This document shows positions 35,990 to 50,579 of a stretch of 64,000 nt of DNA, piece after piece; within the stretch, counting starts at the first letter, position 1; each line of letters starts with the position of its first letter. Source of the stretch: Ceratodon purpureus. Taxonomy: Eukaryota; Streptophyta; Bryopsida; Pseudoditrichales; Ditrichaceae. The position numbers and the translations under genes were made by a program. The stretch lies in the NCBI GenBank assembly GCA_014871385.1, contig CM026426.1, forward strand, positions 33,509,020 through 33,573,019, given 5' to 3'. The notes beneath the pieces were generated by a model. The model was not told the origin of the DNA and searched no databases. It saw nothing but the letters and a program-made list of their open reading frames with translations.

Positions 35990-36545
35990 CCCAAACCCTT
36001 AGACGGCCAGTTAGGTCAAACGGCAACCCCCCTACGGCTGTTGGATCTCGGCCGATGGAGAATCCAACAGCCGTAAGTGGTCAGTCGTGGGACCGGTCGC
36101 GGCCGTTCAAGAACATGGTCGCGACCGGTCATGCGGTCGCGACCGCTCCCCAAAGGGTCTGTCAATGGACCGCCGCCCCGCGGTCGGGACAGCCGTCCGC
36201 GGCCGACCCTGGGGACGGCCGTGCTCCACCCCGCGGTCGGGGGGCTGCGACCGCGTCGACGGCCACGGTCGTCCACACAGAAGGCCACGGTCGTCCACAC
36301 AGAAGGCCATGGCCGTCACCGCGGGTTGGGCCACGGCCGTCCCCGGGGTCGGCCGCGGCCCAACCCGCGGTGACGCCCGTGGCCCACCCCGCGGTCGGAG
36401 GCTGCGGCCGCGAGGTCGGCCACGGCCGTCCCCGCGGTGAGGGGCCGTCGCCCGCAGCCGTTGGGTCTTCTTGGCGGAGAAGATCCGACGGCCGAGGGCG
36501 ACGGCCCCCCGTCCGCGCGGACGGCCATTGGGGGGGGGGGGAGGG
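35990..36545. repeat. GC-rich array upstream of C2
   Basis: Dense CCGCGGTCGG/GGCCGTGG motifs. Downstream to the right, 36,560-36,760 repeats the element D segment with CCTCTCCTCCCC, TTCAGACATATCCCGGATAT and GATCCTGTGATCGGGG, so the centre of C and the arms of D share ancestry. Multiple long open frames here are codon-biased artefacts of the array. Confidence 0.8.
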
Positions 36546-36759
36546 TCCAAGGAACTGCGCTCCCCTTGTGTTTTCTCTCCTCTCCTCCCCTACTCTCCCC
36601 CCTCCTTCTTGTCCCAAACAATCCCACTTGGGATTGTTTGGACAGCGTATTTGCCCCAAAATGGAAAATTCAGACATATCCCGGATATGGTGGGGAATGT
36701 TCTGAAGATCCTGTGATCGGGGAGGTAGGGTCGACGTTTAAAATTGGGATCCAATGAAC

Positions 36760-39590
36760 TATGTGATATCTTGGTTCTTTGGGGGTCGATAACCCCCTAG
36801 GATCTACAAATAATGTGAACACGTTTATGAAGAAGAATATATATTCTATTGAATGGAAAGGACCGTAAACATTGTGGGTATACTAAAACATTTTGTACCG
36901 ATTTTCATTTAAAGAAACCAAGTTACTCCTGTTTTAGCATATGGTAATAAGTTAACATTTTATAATAACTAATCGAAAGAGTAAATGTCAACAACGAGAT
37001 GATAAAAGGAACATCGCGGTCAAAATGCATTAAATGTAATTCACAGCATAAATTCATGTACACACTTGGTTTTTCATGCGTTGCAAATTATGTTTACATA
37101 GTTAAGTGATTTGCATTTATATTTTACCGGTTTACCGTTTCATAAATCTCTTAGAAAAATAGATCCAGTTTCTTCTCGATTAGTGGTACACAATGAAAAT
37201 TTTTATATAGATTCTTTAACTCTAATTTTTTATGGAATGTTTTCTCCCACTTTTATTTCTTTAATTTTACATACTCCCGTGCTTTAGTATTTTGATAAAA
37301 TAAAATAAAAAACATAAATAGTAGTTTAGATTATGAGATAAACTGGAGATAATAAGAAATAAAATAAATAATAAAAAAACATTCAATTGTCTTGGAATAA
37401 TGGAAATTAGGGGAGGAATAAAACTCAAATCATTGTTTTTATAACCAATTCTAATTTCTCACGCCCAGTTTAGAGTTATATGAAATATAAAAACTCTTCT
37501 TGCACTTTTATGTATTTTATTTTACAAACTCCCATATCCTAGTATTCTGATAATATTAAAAAAATAGGAATACTAGCTCACATTATGAGATGAAAAAGGG
37601 ATAATAATAAAAAACAAAAAAATAAGAAACAAAACATTCAATCGTCATTGAATAATGGAAATTTGTGAACAAATAAAATTGAAATCATTTTTTTTATAAA
37701 CAATTCTAGTTTCTCACGCCCCGAATTGAGTTGTAACTTATATGAAATAAAATAAATAAATTAAGTAAGACATTTACATTATATACTATAGGAATATATG
37801 TTTATACATATACACTTTAACGTGAATAGAAATATAAAATTGGATTCCAACTTGTATAGTATATACGTACAAAAGTAATCACTTATTAATGACACAATGA
37901 GAAAATTAAACAAACACGATAATTCATAGAGACATATAGTGTACCAAGGAAAAATTAAAAAGGCACGGCGTGAAATACTTGGAACTACAGGTATGGAAAT
38001 AAAATTATCACACGAGAACGTATATTGATGGAACATAATTTTAGAAATAAACATATTATTAGGATACTAAGAATACTGATGAAAAATGTTTGGTGGGGTG
38101 GTATTGTTTCAAAATAGTAAGTAATTAAATTAATCAACAAGACAAAGAATAAGAAGGTTGAGGATGGATATGAATATTAGAACTATAACGAAGACGGGTG
38201 TAATATAAAAAAAATTATATTTTCGCTACACTTGGGGAAGACTGTGAAGTAGAAGTATATTCATAAGTAAACAAATGAGTGAACCATCGAAATATTATAA
38301 GAAAAAAGTAGAGGTAGAGAGGGAAACTAACGAAATTATAATTATTAAAATAAATAGACGACAGCCATGAGGTAGTGATACATGGGGAGTTCAAAACATA
38401 TATATGAAAGAGGGGTACAGTAGTCAATAAAAACTAAAGCAGTAGGGTAATAGAGTTGTGCGATGGGAGGTATAAAATTTAACAAATGGAGGAGTGCAAG
38501 AAATTGTAAAGGAATGTTTAAATACCAAAATAAAGTGTGGTTGCTTGAGGGTTGCGATTTTATACGTAATTGAAGGGGTATATTGAAAGAGTGGCAGATG
38601 TAGAGATTTACAATGAAACAATGACCGGATTTAAATATTATGGTAATAAAATGTTTGAAAGGCCATGAATGTAATGAGGGGGATGAATATCACCTTCCAA
38701 AAAATTAAAATCAAGATAAAAGAGTAGTGGAATGGGTAGCAGAAGGAAAGAGAAACAAGAAAAAACAAGCTCGAATGATGGAGGAGCATGTGAAAGAACC
38801 AAATATAAATACATATTCAAGATCTAAGGAATTTCAGTACATGGAGAACGGGTATGGCGGAATAGTGCTAGAATTAGTAAAATATAATTTAACATGGGTC
38901 ATGGAGGAAATAAATTTAAATAGGAACGTTCGAAATGATATAAAAGAAAGAAATTCAACATTAACATTTCAGGAACTTCAAGGGTTACAGTGGTAGATTA
39001 GACGAATTACACGTAAAAAAAAAGGGCATAACATAGAGGGGAAAAAACATAGAGGAAAATAAAGAATAAGTAAATGAAAAACATTTTCGAGAGTGGAAAT
39101 TGTAGAGAGGGACGAACGTTAAAAGCACATAAAGAGATGGTAACCCAAATTAAATTGAGAATATGAAGCCGTTTAGTGAAAGAATAGTAGAAGTATTTCT
39201 GTTTTTTAAAAAAAAAAAAAAATCAAACCGGAGAATATGAAGATGGAGGACTATTAAGATTAAATATTCTAAAACGGGTTTAATTGACTTGGATTTCAGC
39301 AGAGAAATTCTGGAATGGGATGGTAGACTGTATGAAATATATGGAAAAAAATAATGAAACAAATGATTCCAATAAATGACACATACATTAAGTTGATGGG
39401 AGTGTACAGAATAATGACTCGTTGAAGAATTTAGATGGTTTGCACACCATGAAGTCTTTAAATTCATGTTAATATTAACTGCTGTTCTGATTTTAATTGG
39501 TGAAAGAAATTAACAGTTTTAATTTAATATGTGGTCGGAAGTTGTAGCATTATATGTTTATTGAATTTTATTTTTTTTTTAAAAAGGGAG
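36760..39590. other. Central AT-rich spacer of element C
   Basis: No gene supported. It contains a diverged tandem duplication of about 255 bp (for example CATTCAATTGTC near 37,380 and CATTCAATCGTC near 37,635, each followed by TAATGGAAATT and TTCTCACGCCC). The comparable position in element D is also AT-rich. Confidence 0.65.
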
Positions 39591-39596
39591 GGGGAA

Positions 39597-40063
39597 AGTT
39601 TCCCGCGGCCGCGACGGCCTCGTCCCCGCGGCCGGGGGCCGTCTCCGCGAGGGGCCGTCCGCGGAGACGGCCCCTCGACCACGGCCGTGATCGAACGGCC
39701 CTCGCCTTGGAGATGGCCCCGATCGGACGGCCGCGGGCTGTCGCCGACGGGGCCTTCTCCAAGGCCGTCTCCGCGGCCGTCCCCCCGCGGTTGGCCGCCA
39801 TCGAACGACAAGGGCTGCGGAGAGGGCTACGATCGGACGGCCGGCAGCCGCCTCTTGATGGGCCGTCTCCGCGGCCGTCCCCTCGGCGACGACCGCCATC
39901 AGACGGCCGTCGCCCAGGACACGGCCCGATCGGACGGCCGCGGAGGCACGGACCTTCGCGGCCGTCACCATGGCCTCCAACCCGACGGCCCCCAACGGCC
40001 ATCGTCAGGTTCGGGACGACGGCCATTGGCCGCAGCCGTAGGGTCGGGGGCCAACGGCCCTAG
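39597..40063. repeat. GC-rich array upstream of C3, interrupted by a CACTA element
   Basis: CGCGGCCG-type motifs run to the CACTA insertion at 40,063 and resume at 43,465-43,525, where they end in a CGTCGCCATATATGGCGACG palindrome that may hold the C3 TATA box. The two parts join at the duplicated TAG. Confidence 0.75.
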
Positions 40064-41217
40064 CACTACAACAAATCGAGCCCAATGTGACTAGTTGTAA
40101 ACCGGCCCATGTGACCGCCTAGTCACATCAGTCATTAGTTCAGTCAGAATTCAGTCACAATAGAGTCCAGTCATGGACTAGTCACGGACTAGTCATCTAC
40201 CGAGTCATTTTTTTGAGGACTTGGGTGGGAACGTCTTCGGGAACGGGCCATATGTTCCCCAGCGCTGTTCCCATAGTCATGCTTTGAGTGCTTACTATCT
40301 GGAGTCATACAAACATAGTCATATGGTTTTGGTATTAGAATCTTCTATGAGTTAGTGTTGTCATAGAGTTGGTTCGAGTGATTACGTGTAGTCATGTAGT
40401 CCTTAACTTGACTAACAGTAGTCCTATATTTCAATTAAATGATTTTGAAGTTATCTAAGTCATTGACTCAATTGGTGAGTGCTGTAAAATTGGAGTAGGT
40501 CCATAATCTTCACTTACATATTATTCAAGTTCCCTAATCAACAATACCGTAGTTGCGCGCAAATATTTTAGGATGTCATTTTAGTACCACTTGTAAATAT
40601 AACTTCAAGAATTTGCACCTAATTGCAATGGGTTCGAGGTTGAGAAGCTGAATTTCTATATAATCATGGTGTGTATTTTAGACTAAGCAATTTTTAAGCC
40701 ACTTATAAGTTTCCCTTCCAATATTCATAACTAACTAATCAATAATTATCCAAAATTAATTATTCTAGTTGGTCAAATTTTCTAAATATTTTGTACATCT
40801 TCTAAAATTTTATTCCCTTAATAACTCCCCACCAAGATTGCCAATTTGAAATTTTAGCAGTTCATGAGCCACATACTATATTTACTAAAGTCTATGTAGC
40901 TAAAACCAACCAGTTAAGAGATTTCCCACTCATTTGAAGGTGTGTAAGTCCAGGTAGATTTTTCCTTGAAGGGAAAATAAGTTTAAGGAAGAATGCAACT
41001 TTAAATTTCATGTTTACTTCAATCTTTAATTTACTATGAATATGAAAACCATTTTTCTCGTAATACAAAAAATACATTATGAAAAACTAACTTGCAACCA
41101 CTAATTTTTAGTAAATATGCTTATTATATTGCGTTGGCTGAAGTAGTAAATTCATAGTAAATTTACATTTTGTTTCTCTTCTCCTAGACATCCCTTAATT
41201 TGATTTGTCTATGACTT

Positions 41218-41912
41218 TTGACATCCCTTAATTTGAACACGAAACCAACCGAAGGGGGAGTGAACGACTTGGCAATAAATTCGTCCGAGTCGCAAGCAAA
41301 CCAACGAACTACGAACTCAACTTACACTCCCAGCGCATCGCGGCATCTCTCCGTCTCCGCCGTCGCCACCGATTGCACCACCTTGCCATTGCGGTTGGAG
41401 TGCCTTTGTCACCATGGTATGCTGCCGTTTCCGCTCCTCTTCGTGGCGTCTCTTTCCGTAGAGTATTACGGAAGTACGACTTCTCTATCGTTAGGGTTTG
41501 GCGTTTTGTCCAGGGTTCTATATCGATGCTCTGTGATGGGAATTTTTGGCTTCAGCTTTGGGCGTTTTTGCTATGGTGCATGCATGGTGGTTGTGTTCTT
41601 TTGGGTTTGACGGTGGGGTGGTGTGGGGTTGGGCAGTCAGCGTTGTTCAATTTTCAGTCATTCTCGACTGTGATGCTGCTCATCATTTGCACTTGCACCT
41701 TTGTCAAGATCGAGGCTCCTAAGCTCATAAAGCAGAGAACCGGGTGAGTGAGTGAGTGATTGAATGGAGCAATGATTCAGTTTCTTGCTTTGTTGTCGTT
41801 TTTGTTCATGTTTCAAGTCACTGAATTAGGGTTTCGTTGAATTTCATCTGTATGTTGATCATTAGTGTGTGTTGCAGGTTTCGAGGTTTTTTCTGGAAAG
41901 CAGCTCGCATTG
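41218..41912 (+). pseudogene. 5' exons of the chimeric gene in the CACTA element (origin unknown)
   Basis: A promoter/leader-like C-rich stretch (CCGTCTCCGCCGTCGCCACC) is followed by an open frame ending in KIEAPKLIKQRTG at a GTGAGT donor (41,744). A small exon-like piece follows (41,879-41,912; TTGCAG| before it, |GTATGT after it). I do not recognise the protein. The spacing of splice sites suggests it could be spliced to the SnRK1 exon at 42,033. Confidence 0.4.
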
Positions 41913-42032
41913 GTATGTTTACTGCTTTGAGGTTATCTGTCCTGCTAACAGAATAATTTTAATGTTTCGATATTGTACTCTGAGGTTTTTCTCCCGGTAA
42001 TAGAATTGACATGCTTGTGTGATGTTTTGTAG

Positions 42033-42814
<782 letters not shown>

Positions 42815-42830
<16 letters not shown>

Positions 42831-42992
42831 AGATACGATGAAGATTAACGTACAATCTAGACACGATGTAGATTAGACATACAATCTAGATATGATGTAG
42901 ATTAGACATACAATCTAGATACGATGTAGATTAGACATACAATCTAGATACGATGTAGATTAGACGTACAATCTAGATATGATGTAGATTAT
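42815..42992. repeat. 29-bp tandem repeat in the CACTA element
   Basis: About six copies of TACAATCTAGATACGATGTA followed by GATTAGACA, with few substitutions, lie directly after the ClpB fragment. Confidence 0.9.
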
Positions 42993-43731
42993 GAAATGTA
43001 AAAATGTGAATTTAAAATTATATTTAATCTAATTACACATCTATAGAATATTCAATGTACTCCTAGATTACACCACATCTATAAATTGTATTCCTAGATT
43101 CATCACATCTACTGAATCAACCATACATTCTTAGATTCCATCGTGTCTGTAGAGTCATATATGGTTGACTATCCTTAGTCACCTATACTGTATTGGTGAC
43201 TGTAGAGTCATATATGGTTGACTATACTTTGTCACCTATACCATATAGAGTCATATTTTTCCAAGTCCCAGAGCAGGTCCCTAATTGAGTTCCTAAACAC
43301 CATGGGAACGCAGTATCGGGAACAAAAAATTTCCGATGTGATCGCTAGTCAGATTGTCCGGAGTGACTGACTCAAAATGACTAGAAACAGTATAAGTCAC
43401 GTTTTGGTATATGCCCTATTCCAGTCATAAAACCCATTCACATTGGGCTGGATTTGTTGTAGTGTAGGCTCGGGGGGACGGCCGTAGGGTTGGGGGCCGT
43501 CGCCATATATGGCGACGGCTGTCTCCATCTTCCTCACTTCACTCTCCTCAATAGTCCCCCTCGTATTGCTACAGTTTCCCAATTCACTTGGAAGCTTGTT
43601 GGTACTAGGGGGTGAGAAGATGGGGGTCCATTTTGAATTTTCTGTATTCGTTATTTTGTAAACCGTCATTTATCAACTCCTTGTTTTCTTTAAAACAAAA
43701 CCATAACGTTTTTGTTTAAAACGAGGTTACT

Positions 43732-46700
43732 ATGGCGGATCCGCAACATGATGAGATTGGAGGAACCGGGAAGGAGAATAGGCCGAAGGGAGCATGCCAC
43801 AACTTTTCGTGGGAGATCCTAGACAACAAAAACATCGTAGCGGAAGAAGGCTGGGAATCTGTGGAGGACATTTACTGGACGCACAAGGAGTGCAAGACGT
43901 ATGTGAAGATGTATCACATTGATAAGTTGTGGCCCCGAGAACAACACGATTTGAACACACGGAGTTTTAGCTGCAAGCCCTGGTCATGCATGGATGACCA
44001 TTTCTTGCATTGAGCATATGAGGTCTGGACTACTCTGTTTGGGCAACGTAAGCCTAGCAAAGGCCATTTCAATTATACCATTTGTAGTATGGTATATGCC
44101 GAGCTAATATTGAAGCGGAAGATTAGTTGGTGTACGTACCCCACTACGAAAGACAGGCCGTTGCAAATTGGATGGATGATAAGAGACATTTCGGATTTAT
44201 ATCTGATCAATCCTTTGCAAGCGAAGAATGTCGTAGTGGAGTTCCGAAAGGGGCAGTGCCACATACGAAGAGTTTCCCGAAGAATGAAGTAAAAAATTTA
44301 CATAATGAAACTACACATCGTCTAGAGGAAAGGAAGCTTGTTGCCATTTCCAATGTGATCGCTACGATGTTCCCTATTGCCACGGAAACCAATGTCCCTG
44401 TTATTCCTAGAGCAGACTTGGGAATCACGGTGAAATCTTCCAACGATACAAAGGGCAAGGCAGCCGTGGATGAGGTGGAAGTTGAGGTGGACAATGACTG
44501 TTCAACACATCTTACGGCTGCGGAAGATGGATGCTTCAACCCTCGTTCAGTGGACGATGGTCCGAGTTCCTTGGCAATAGTACAAGTGCCTACCAAAGAG
44601 GATAGCACAAATGATGCAGTTCATTCCATTTCGGAGATTATGGAGCTGGTGAAGTCGATGCCCAACAACGAATCATTGAAGGAGTTACTAGATTTTAGCA
44701 TCAAATGGACGGAGGTGTGCTCTGATGAACGGCGTGGGGGCTTAGAGAATACCACGGAGGGAGGCGATGTAGGAAAAACCAGGGAGGGAGGCGATGTAGG
44801 AAAAACCACGGAGGAAGTGCAACAAATTCATAATGTGTTGAAGATTGCACACACCCTAAAAGAAGGGGCTTCCGTATTAGGCGCTATGGCACCAAATCTC
44901 ATAAACATGGCTCATGCATTTGGAAGTATCACTCCGGGCATGATACACGGTGCCCTCGGCTTTGAGACTTTGGTATCTTCCATTAAGCCTCTTCTGGAAG
45001 ACGGTGTGCAATTAGGCGAAGAGAACGTGGCACTGAGTAAGGATTTAATGGAGGCAACGCAACAAATCAAGAGTTTGACAAAAAGGTTGGACAATGTGAA
45101 GAAGAGTTGGAGTGCACAATTGGAAGAGTGCGAAAAGTACCACCCGATAGATAAGGAGAAAAGCAAAATAGAAGAAGTGAGGCCTAGGGTGAAGAAGGAA
45201 GCGGTGAAGGTGGAAGGAAAGGATCGTGTCATTGAAGTACTGAGTGATGATGAGGATTCAGATGACCTCGGCCTTTCTAAATTCTCAAATAAAAGTGGAG
45301 ATGGGGCCCCACAAGGGATGGCGTCTCAAAAGTCTAAAAGGACATCTGGTCCAGTTCCATTAGACATTGGCTCTAGCCAAGCAACACCAAGACATGAGGA
45401 TAGAGGAAAAGGGCCAATGGATGATTCAAAAGAAAAAGACATTCTTTTACGGGATTTGGAGGTCGCTAGAAGGGAAAGAGACGAGGCCCGTACAGAACTG
45501 GAGAAGCTGAAGACCACTATACAGATGGTAGACGATACACCATCTTCCACAAGGGCATTATCATGGCTTGGTTGGGTCCACAAACTACGAGATAAGCAGA
45601 CAATAGTCTCTAGAGCACAACAGGATATGAAGAAATGTGCAATTACTTCCATGGATGTCGAAGAAGCTATCCAATCATCTTTACAGAAGTATAACGAGGC
45701 AGCAGCCAAGGGCGGCGAGGATTCTACAAAAATCACGATATGGCGCGATGTAGGAGAAATGATGGAACGCACATTACATAGTTCAAAAAATAAAGAAAGG
45801 GTCATTGACTGGGCGCTAGAGGTTGAGGAGGGGTGGATGCCGTACGATGTACTATCATCTCATTTGGATGAATCGAAACGTGTGGTTATCCATACCCGCA
45901 AACCTTCGGAGGAATATTCGAAGGAGACGTGTACCATTTGTCAACAATATTTTGGGCCGGAAGGGGCCTTTGAGATGGGACATTGTAATCACAAGTTCCA
46001 CATAACCTGCATCGCGAAGGCTGCTTTAATCAACAAACAGTGTGTTATGTGCCGCTCCCCAATTAGTTCACGTTTTTACGAGATGCTAGGACTACAACAC
46101 GTAATGCCGCCTGGGCATGAGTTTGATCAGTGGAATTTACCACTAGACCAACTACCTAAGAAAGAATTGAACTATTTTGATTGGGGCAAATCACTTGCTT
46201 GGAACCCGGAGACAATGAGTCACCAACTCTCTACGGCGGGCAATGCCGAATTGGACGATCTTTCATGGATGACACACGACTATGAGGTGGAGATGAGGGC
46301 ACGTGAAATTCCGGATGCCAAGGACCGAGAATTTTTTTGTAGGAACTTCGGTGGACATTGGAGTGTACATGGCAATCGCTTCTTCCGGTTTCCAAAACCG
46401 GAAGTTGTGGTAGATGCCGACGGTAAAAGAAGAGAAGTAGAACGGGACTATGGCCAACTTGATGAGCACTTGTATTGAGCAAACTAGAAGAAGCCATTCG
46501 GCATCGTCGCACTTATACAGAGGAATCCTTCAAATATTTGGACCTAGACTACTGGGTGATCATTAAGAAGTCTGACGATGCTCTTCAGAAAATAGTTTGC
46601 GACTGGAGAAGGGCACTTCGTGCGGAGGGTAATTCCTCTCGTTGGTCACGCGCTAGTATTGAGAAGATTGTGCAAGAAACAGTAGCCAAGATTGAGAAGG

Positions 46701-46894
46701 CAAAGGAGTTGTGGGACGGGAAGAATTCCAAGAAGCGCAATTGGAACGGCCCTTATGAAGATGACCCCAAATGGGGGGAAGATAATCGTCGTTCGTTGGA
46801 ACACGTGCAAGAAGAATATCGATCGGGGGGTACGATTACACATCCAAGCCAGCGACGCCAAACTTGGAGGTCAAATGCAAACAATGAACGTTGA
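43732..46894 (+). pseudogene. C3: coiled-coil RING-finger accessory protein of element C
   Basis: ATG 43,732 (MADPQHDEIGG) opens the shared N-terminal domain: WTHKECKTYVKMYHIDKLWP, then VYAELILKRKISWCTY. A TGA at 44,011 interrupts it and a frame change follows between 44,127 and 44,290. Then about 730 codons are open: an acidic linker, a helical middle (ASVLGAMAPNLINMAHAFGS), a coiled coil and a RING finger CTIC-x13-GHCNHKFHITC-x10-CVMC (about 45,930-46,055), followed by RFYEMLGLQHVMPPG. After a stop at 46,476 a helical tail (YTEESFKYLDLDYWVIIKKS) continues in another frame to 46,894. Probable E3-type ubiquitin ligase by motif. Convergent with C4. Confidence 0.8.
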
Positions 46895-47356
46895 GTAGAG
46901 TATTTACGTTGGACATGGTACCGGCATTACTTCGGTTAATGTGACAATACATTGGGTGATAGTCGTATTTAGAGCAGTATATATATTGGTTGCGTAGCCG
47001 GGTGTATGGACTTTACTCTACCTCTATATGTACTTGCAAAAATTACCTCTGGTTTTAATACAATTTCATTTATGTTTTCTCGGAGTTGCATTTGTGTTGA
47101 AAGAATTGTTAGTACTTAGATGCATCGAACTTCATGTGTAGATTTTGTACATTCATTACGAGAAAGAAATTGCGAGAAGTACAATCAAAGTAAACATAAG
47201 TACACAACGTGGAGGACAATAATGAGGAGGCAAGCACCACCGCTTAAATGTATATAATATGATCATGGTTTCTAGAAATGGACATTCATAAAAGAGTGAC
47301 ATTCTAGGGTGGTGCACTCGAAATGCTGCCTTCTAACTATCGTGCGCAAATTGCAA
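46895..47356. other. Spacer between C3 and C4
   Basis: AT-rich 3' flank of two convergent genes. No further feature seen. Confidence 0.6.
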
Positions 47357-50342
47357 TCATGCCACATAACCGCTGTCGTCCTTCACTTCGGCCCCACTAG
47401 GACCGGAAGAATCGTATTCGTCATCGCCATCGCTCTCGCGTACCTTCTTCACCCTCCCCTTAGTCTTCTTCTTTGACTCAAATGGGTTCATGAATTTCTT
47501 TGGGCCATTCGCAACATCCAAAGGAGTTTTTGGCTTCCCAGGATTGAAAGCCAACACCTTCTGAGTCTTATCTGCAGCCTTTCGCTTGGACATGGCTCTA
47601 GCAGGGGGTTTCTCAGGAAATATGTCCGGTTTTCCCAAAGCCAACTTCGGCCCAAAGAGATGCCCAATTGGAAGTCCGTCATCAGTAGAGAGGATGCCCG
47701 GGTTCGCTTGTCGGGATCGGGCCAATCTCTTCCTACATTTCTCCGCTACTTCAGCAGCCTTAGCATCTCCCTTCATTTTTTTAGACAAGTCAACCAACCT
47801 CGTGGACGATTCGAACCCACCAACTTGGACCCTAGTCTTTGCGGTTCCAAACAATGTCCGAGGTGCACCCGGTACGGGGACGGGCACCTCCTCCTTTGTA
47901 GAGGGTGGAACCATTTCCTCCTTTATGCGGTTGAATTCTGGAGAAACAACCTTAGAAGTATCAAGGGTGGGGTCTTCCTCTTTCTTTGGTACAACCAAAC
48001 CCACGGTAGTATGAGATGATCCTCCCCGCAGAATCTTATCACTGTTTAGTAAACCGTCTCCATTCAGAAGAGAAGCAAAAGGAATCGTATCCTCCTCGTT
48101 GGTACCTTCTTCTTCGACATCATCATACTCGAAAACACGCTCCATCGGCGTAGGAGAACAACGGGATTTCCTTTTCGGTGAAACCTCGAGGTCGTCAACT
48201 GGGTTGTTAATAGGGGGGTCAATTGATAGATCGTCGAAGGGTACATCAATATCAGACTCACTAGAGTAGTCAACGTCGTTGGTTTCCACGGCCTTCGGAT
48301 CCTCCTTCCCCTCCAACTCCCCATAGAACCTCCTTAAGCCACTCAACTTGGACTGGGAAATTATCTTGGAATTTGTATACACAAACACGAGGTCATTAGC
48401 CCTTTCCGGTAGTAAACGGTTTCGCTTCCTGTCGTGGACAAAGGAGTAGCTACTCCAATTCCGCTCGCATGAAGAAGAAGACAGGGGCTGAGCTAAAATC
48501 CTTTTTGCAATTGGGGAAATGAATTTACCAGCGGATCCGTATATATCCCACCAACCAGAAGGCGGCAATTGTGACATAGAGGAGTCACGTACATGACGAA
48601 ACGGAGGATAAGCTTCACGAAATGCGAAGAACTCTTCAATGACCACTTCCTTCAATGTAGGAGGAGCCATCGACAACAAGACTTCCTTTGCCGATGCCAT
48701 CGCATCAGTATCATTGTGAAGGTCCTTATCGTCAATAAGATAAGGGTTTAGAAGCGCAGCAGCACACTGTAAGGGTGATTTGACCATGGCTTTACGCTCA
48801 TAGAATGAGTCCTCGCACAAATCAGCATTGTCAGAGTCCAATTTGAAGGGCTCATGGCGTAAAGAGCGAACATGCTTCTCAAGGTGGGGAGAACGACGTA
48901 GGCTTTATCCAATGCCGATTCCTTTGCATCAAACTCTTGTAGGACATATACAACGGGACTCGTCATCCACTTGAAGTTTGCACATTGCTCCCAGAAAACG
49001 TCATCTAAGACAACCCTCTTAACATCGGGTGAGATCTTTGCTTTGTCACAGGCAGGTAAGGTCTTCTTCATTTCGTAGTTTCTCCACTCAGGATCCACAA
49101 CGCTCTGCTCCAATGTTCCTCTAAGCTTCAGTAGACGCGAAATCATAATGTAGTGCCATGCAAACCTAGTCTGACCAGACATCAGCAAGCTAAGTTTTGC
49201 CTCGTGCTTTTGAAATACCAAGAGTGGCATTTGCCTTATCTTTATGAACTTAACCAAGTTCTTAGCCCAATCTAGGAGCTCCTTGACCCACTTCATCTTA
49301 CTCTAGTCTTCCAGCAAAAGGTCCATCGCTTGGGCAGCACATCCTTGGACAATTATGGATGGATACAGTGCTTGGACCAACTTTCCGGCATTAAGCATCA
49401 CCGGAGCATTATCGTAGCATACTTGAATGATGTTCTGTTCTCCAACTTGTTGGATAAACTTCTCAATGACGGTTGCTACGAAGACGGCATCCTTCACTTT
49501 CCCACTCGTGTCAACAGCTCCCAAGAATAACTCACCAGCGGGAGATACCAGCATTGCATTTATTAGAGGGCGACTGCTTACAGAAGTCCATCCATCGAGG
49601 GCCAACGTTCCCCCGTACTTCCTAACAGTGGAAAAAATCCTATCATTCAAGGAAGTCTCCAAATCAGTCCTTGCTTGGGTTAGTAAATTTGTTCGGAGAT
49701 GGTGGAAAGATGGAGGTGTGTATAATCTCTTCATGTTGGATGACTTCAACACCGCGTCCTTGAAAGAGGCACTCCGAGCCACGTTAAACGGGATACTGTT
49801 CTCGTAAAAACATGTGGCCCATGCTTCGTCGCATTCCCGCCTCTGAGTCTCTTCGAAGCCCTCTTGAAGGGTAGATTGCCTCTTTGCCTTCAAAGGAGGG
49901 AACTTGTCCACTACCTTCCCCCGGAAGAGTGGAAATGGAAGGTACACCCTCACCCAATATGACGGGTTCATTCTTCGGAGTTGAAACCCTAGATCCAGCG
50001 CATGAGTCCACATCCATGGGAGAGTTCACTCTCGGGGATATATTGCCACGAGTCACGAGAGAAGTACTCTGCTCCGACATGAATATTCTAGAGTCGTTGG
50101 GGAATTTGCCACAACAATTCTTGAACAAGGACTGTATAGCGGGTGACAAATTAGTGCAACGACCTACACCACTAGTCCGTACCCCTACAACTTTGTTATA
50201 GCCCAAATGACTGAGCATCCGCTCAATCCTCTTTGCGAAAGTGTTCTTGCATAGCATACACTGAACCATCTCAGTCTTCTTCTTCTCCGCATCGATCACA
50301 TGAACTTCGGTATACCATGGTGAGTAACTTCTAGACGCCATT
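47357..50342 (-). pseudogene. C4: hAT-superfamily transposase (BED, DUF659, hAT dimerisation)
   Basis: ATG at 50,342 (MASRSYSPWY) begins a BED-type zinc finger (CMLCKNTFAKRIERMLSHLG). A frameshift at about 49,870-50,010 leads to the DUF659 catalytic region: PPSFHHLRTNLL, GGTLALDGWTS (first catalytic Asp) and IIQVCYDNAPVM (second). A TAG at 49,303 follows LLLED. WVKELLDWAKNLVKFIK and TRFAWHYIMISRLL continue, and a shift near 48,850 leads to the hAT dimerisation domain (LAQPLSSSSCERNWSSYSFV). About 320 further residues, charged and basic (KKKTKGRVKKVRES), follow this domain, which is longer than usual. With three lesions this copy is inactive. The TIR and 8-bp duplications fit this enzyme class. 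Confidence 0.9.
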
Positions 50343-50545
50343 GCTGCACTTGATAGATCGCCCGGAAAAACTTCAAAAAATCGGGGTAACAAGTCCTCAA
50401 GAGAACTAGAGCCTCCGAAGAAGCTCCAATTCAACACACTTCTGAACACCGCCGTTCACCATGCAACAGATAGACACGTATATTAATGCAACTAGTAGCA
50501 CATGGACTACAATTCAGAAGTGTAATGCCAACTTCCAGGAGGGGT

Positions 50546-50553
50546 CTTTTATA
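50546..50553 (-). promoter_or_regulatory. TATA box of C4
   Basis: TATAAAAG on the minus strand, just inside the right-end GC-rich array and about 200 bp upstream of the transposase ATG. Confidence 0.65.
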
Positions 50554-50579
50554 CCCATCCCATGAAATGGCACGGGGTA

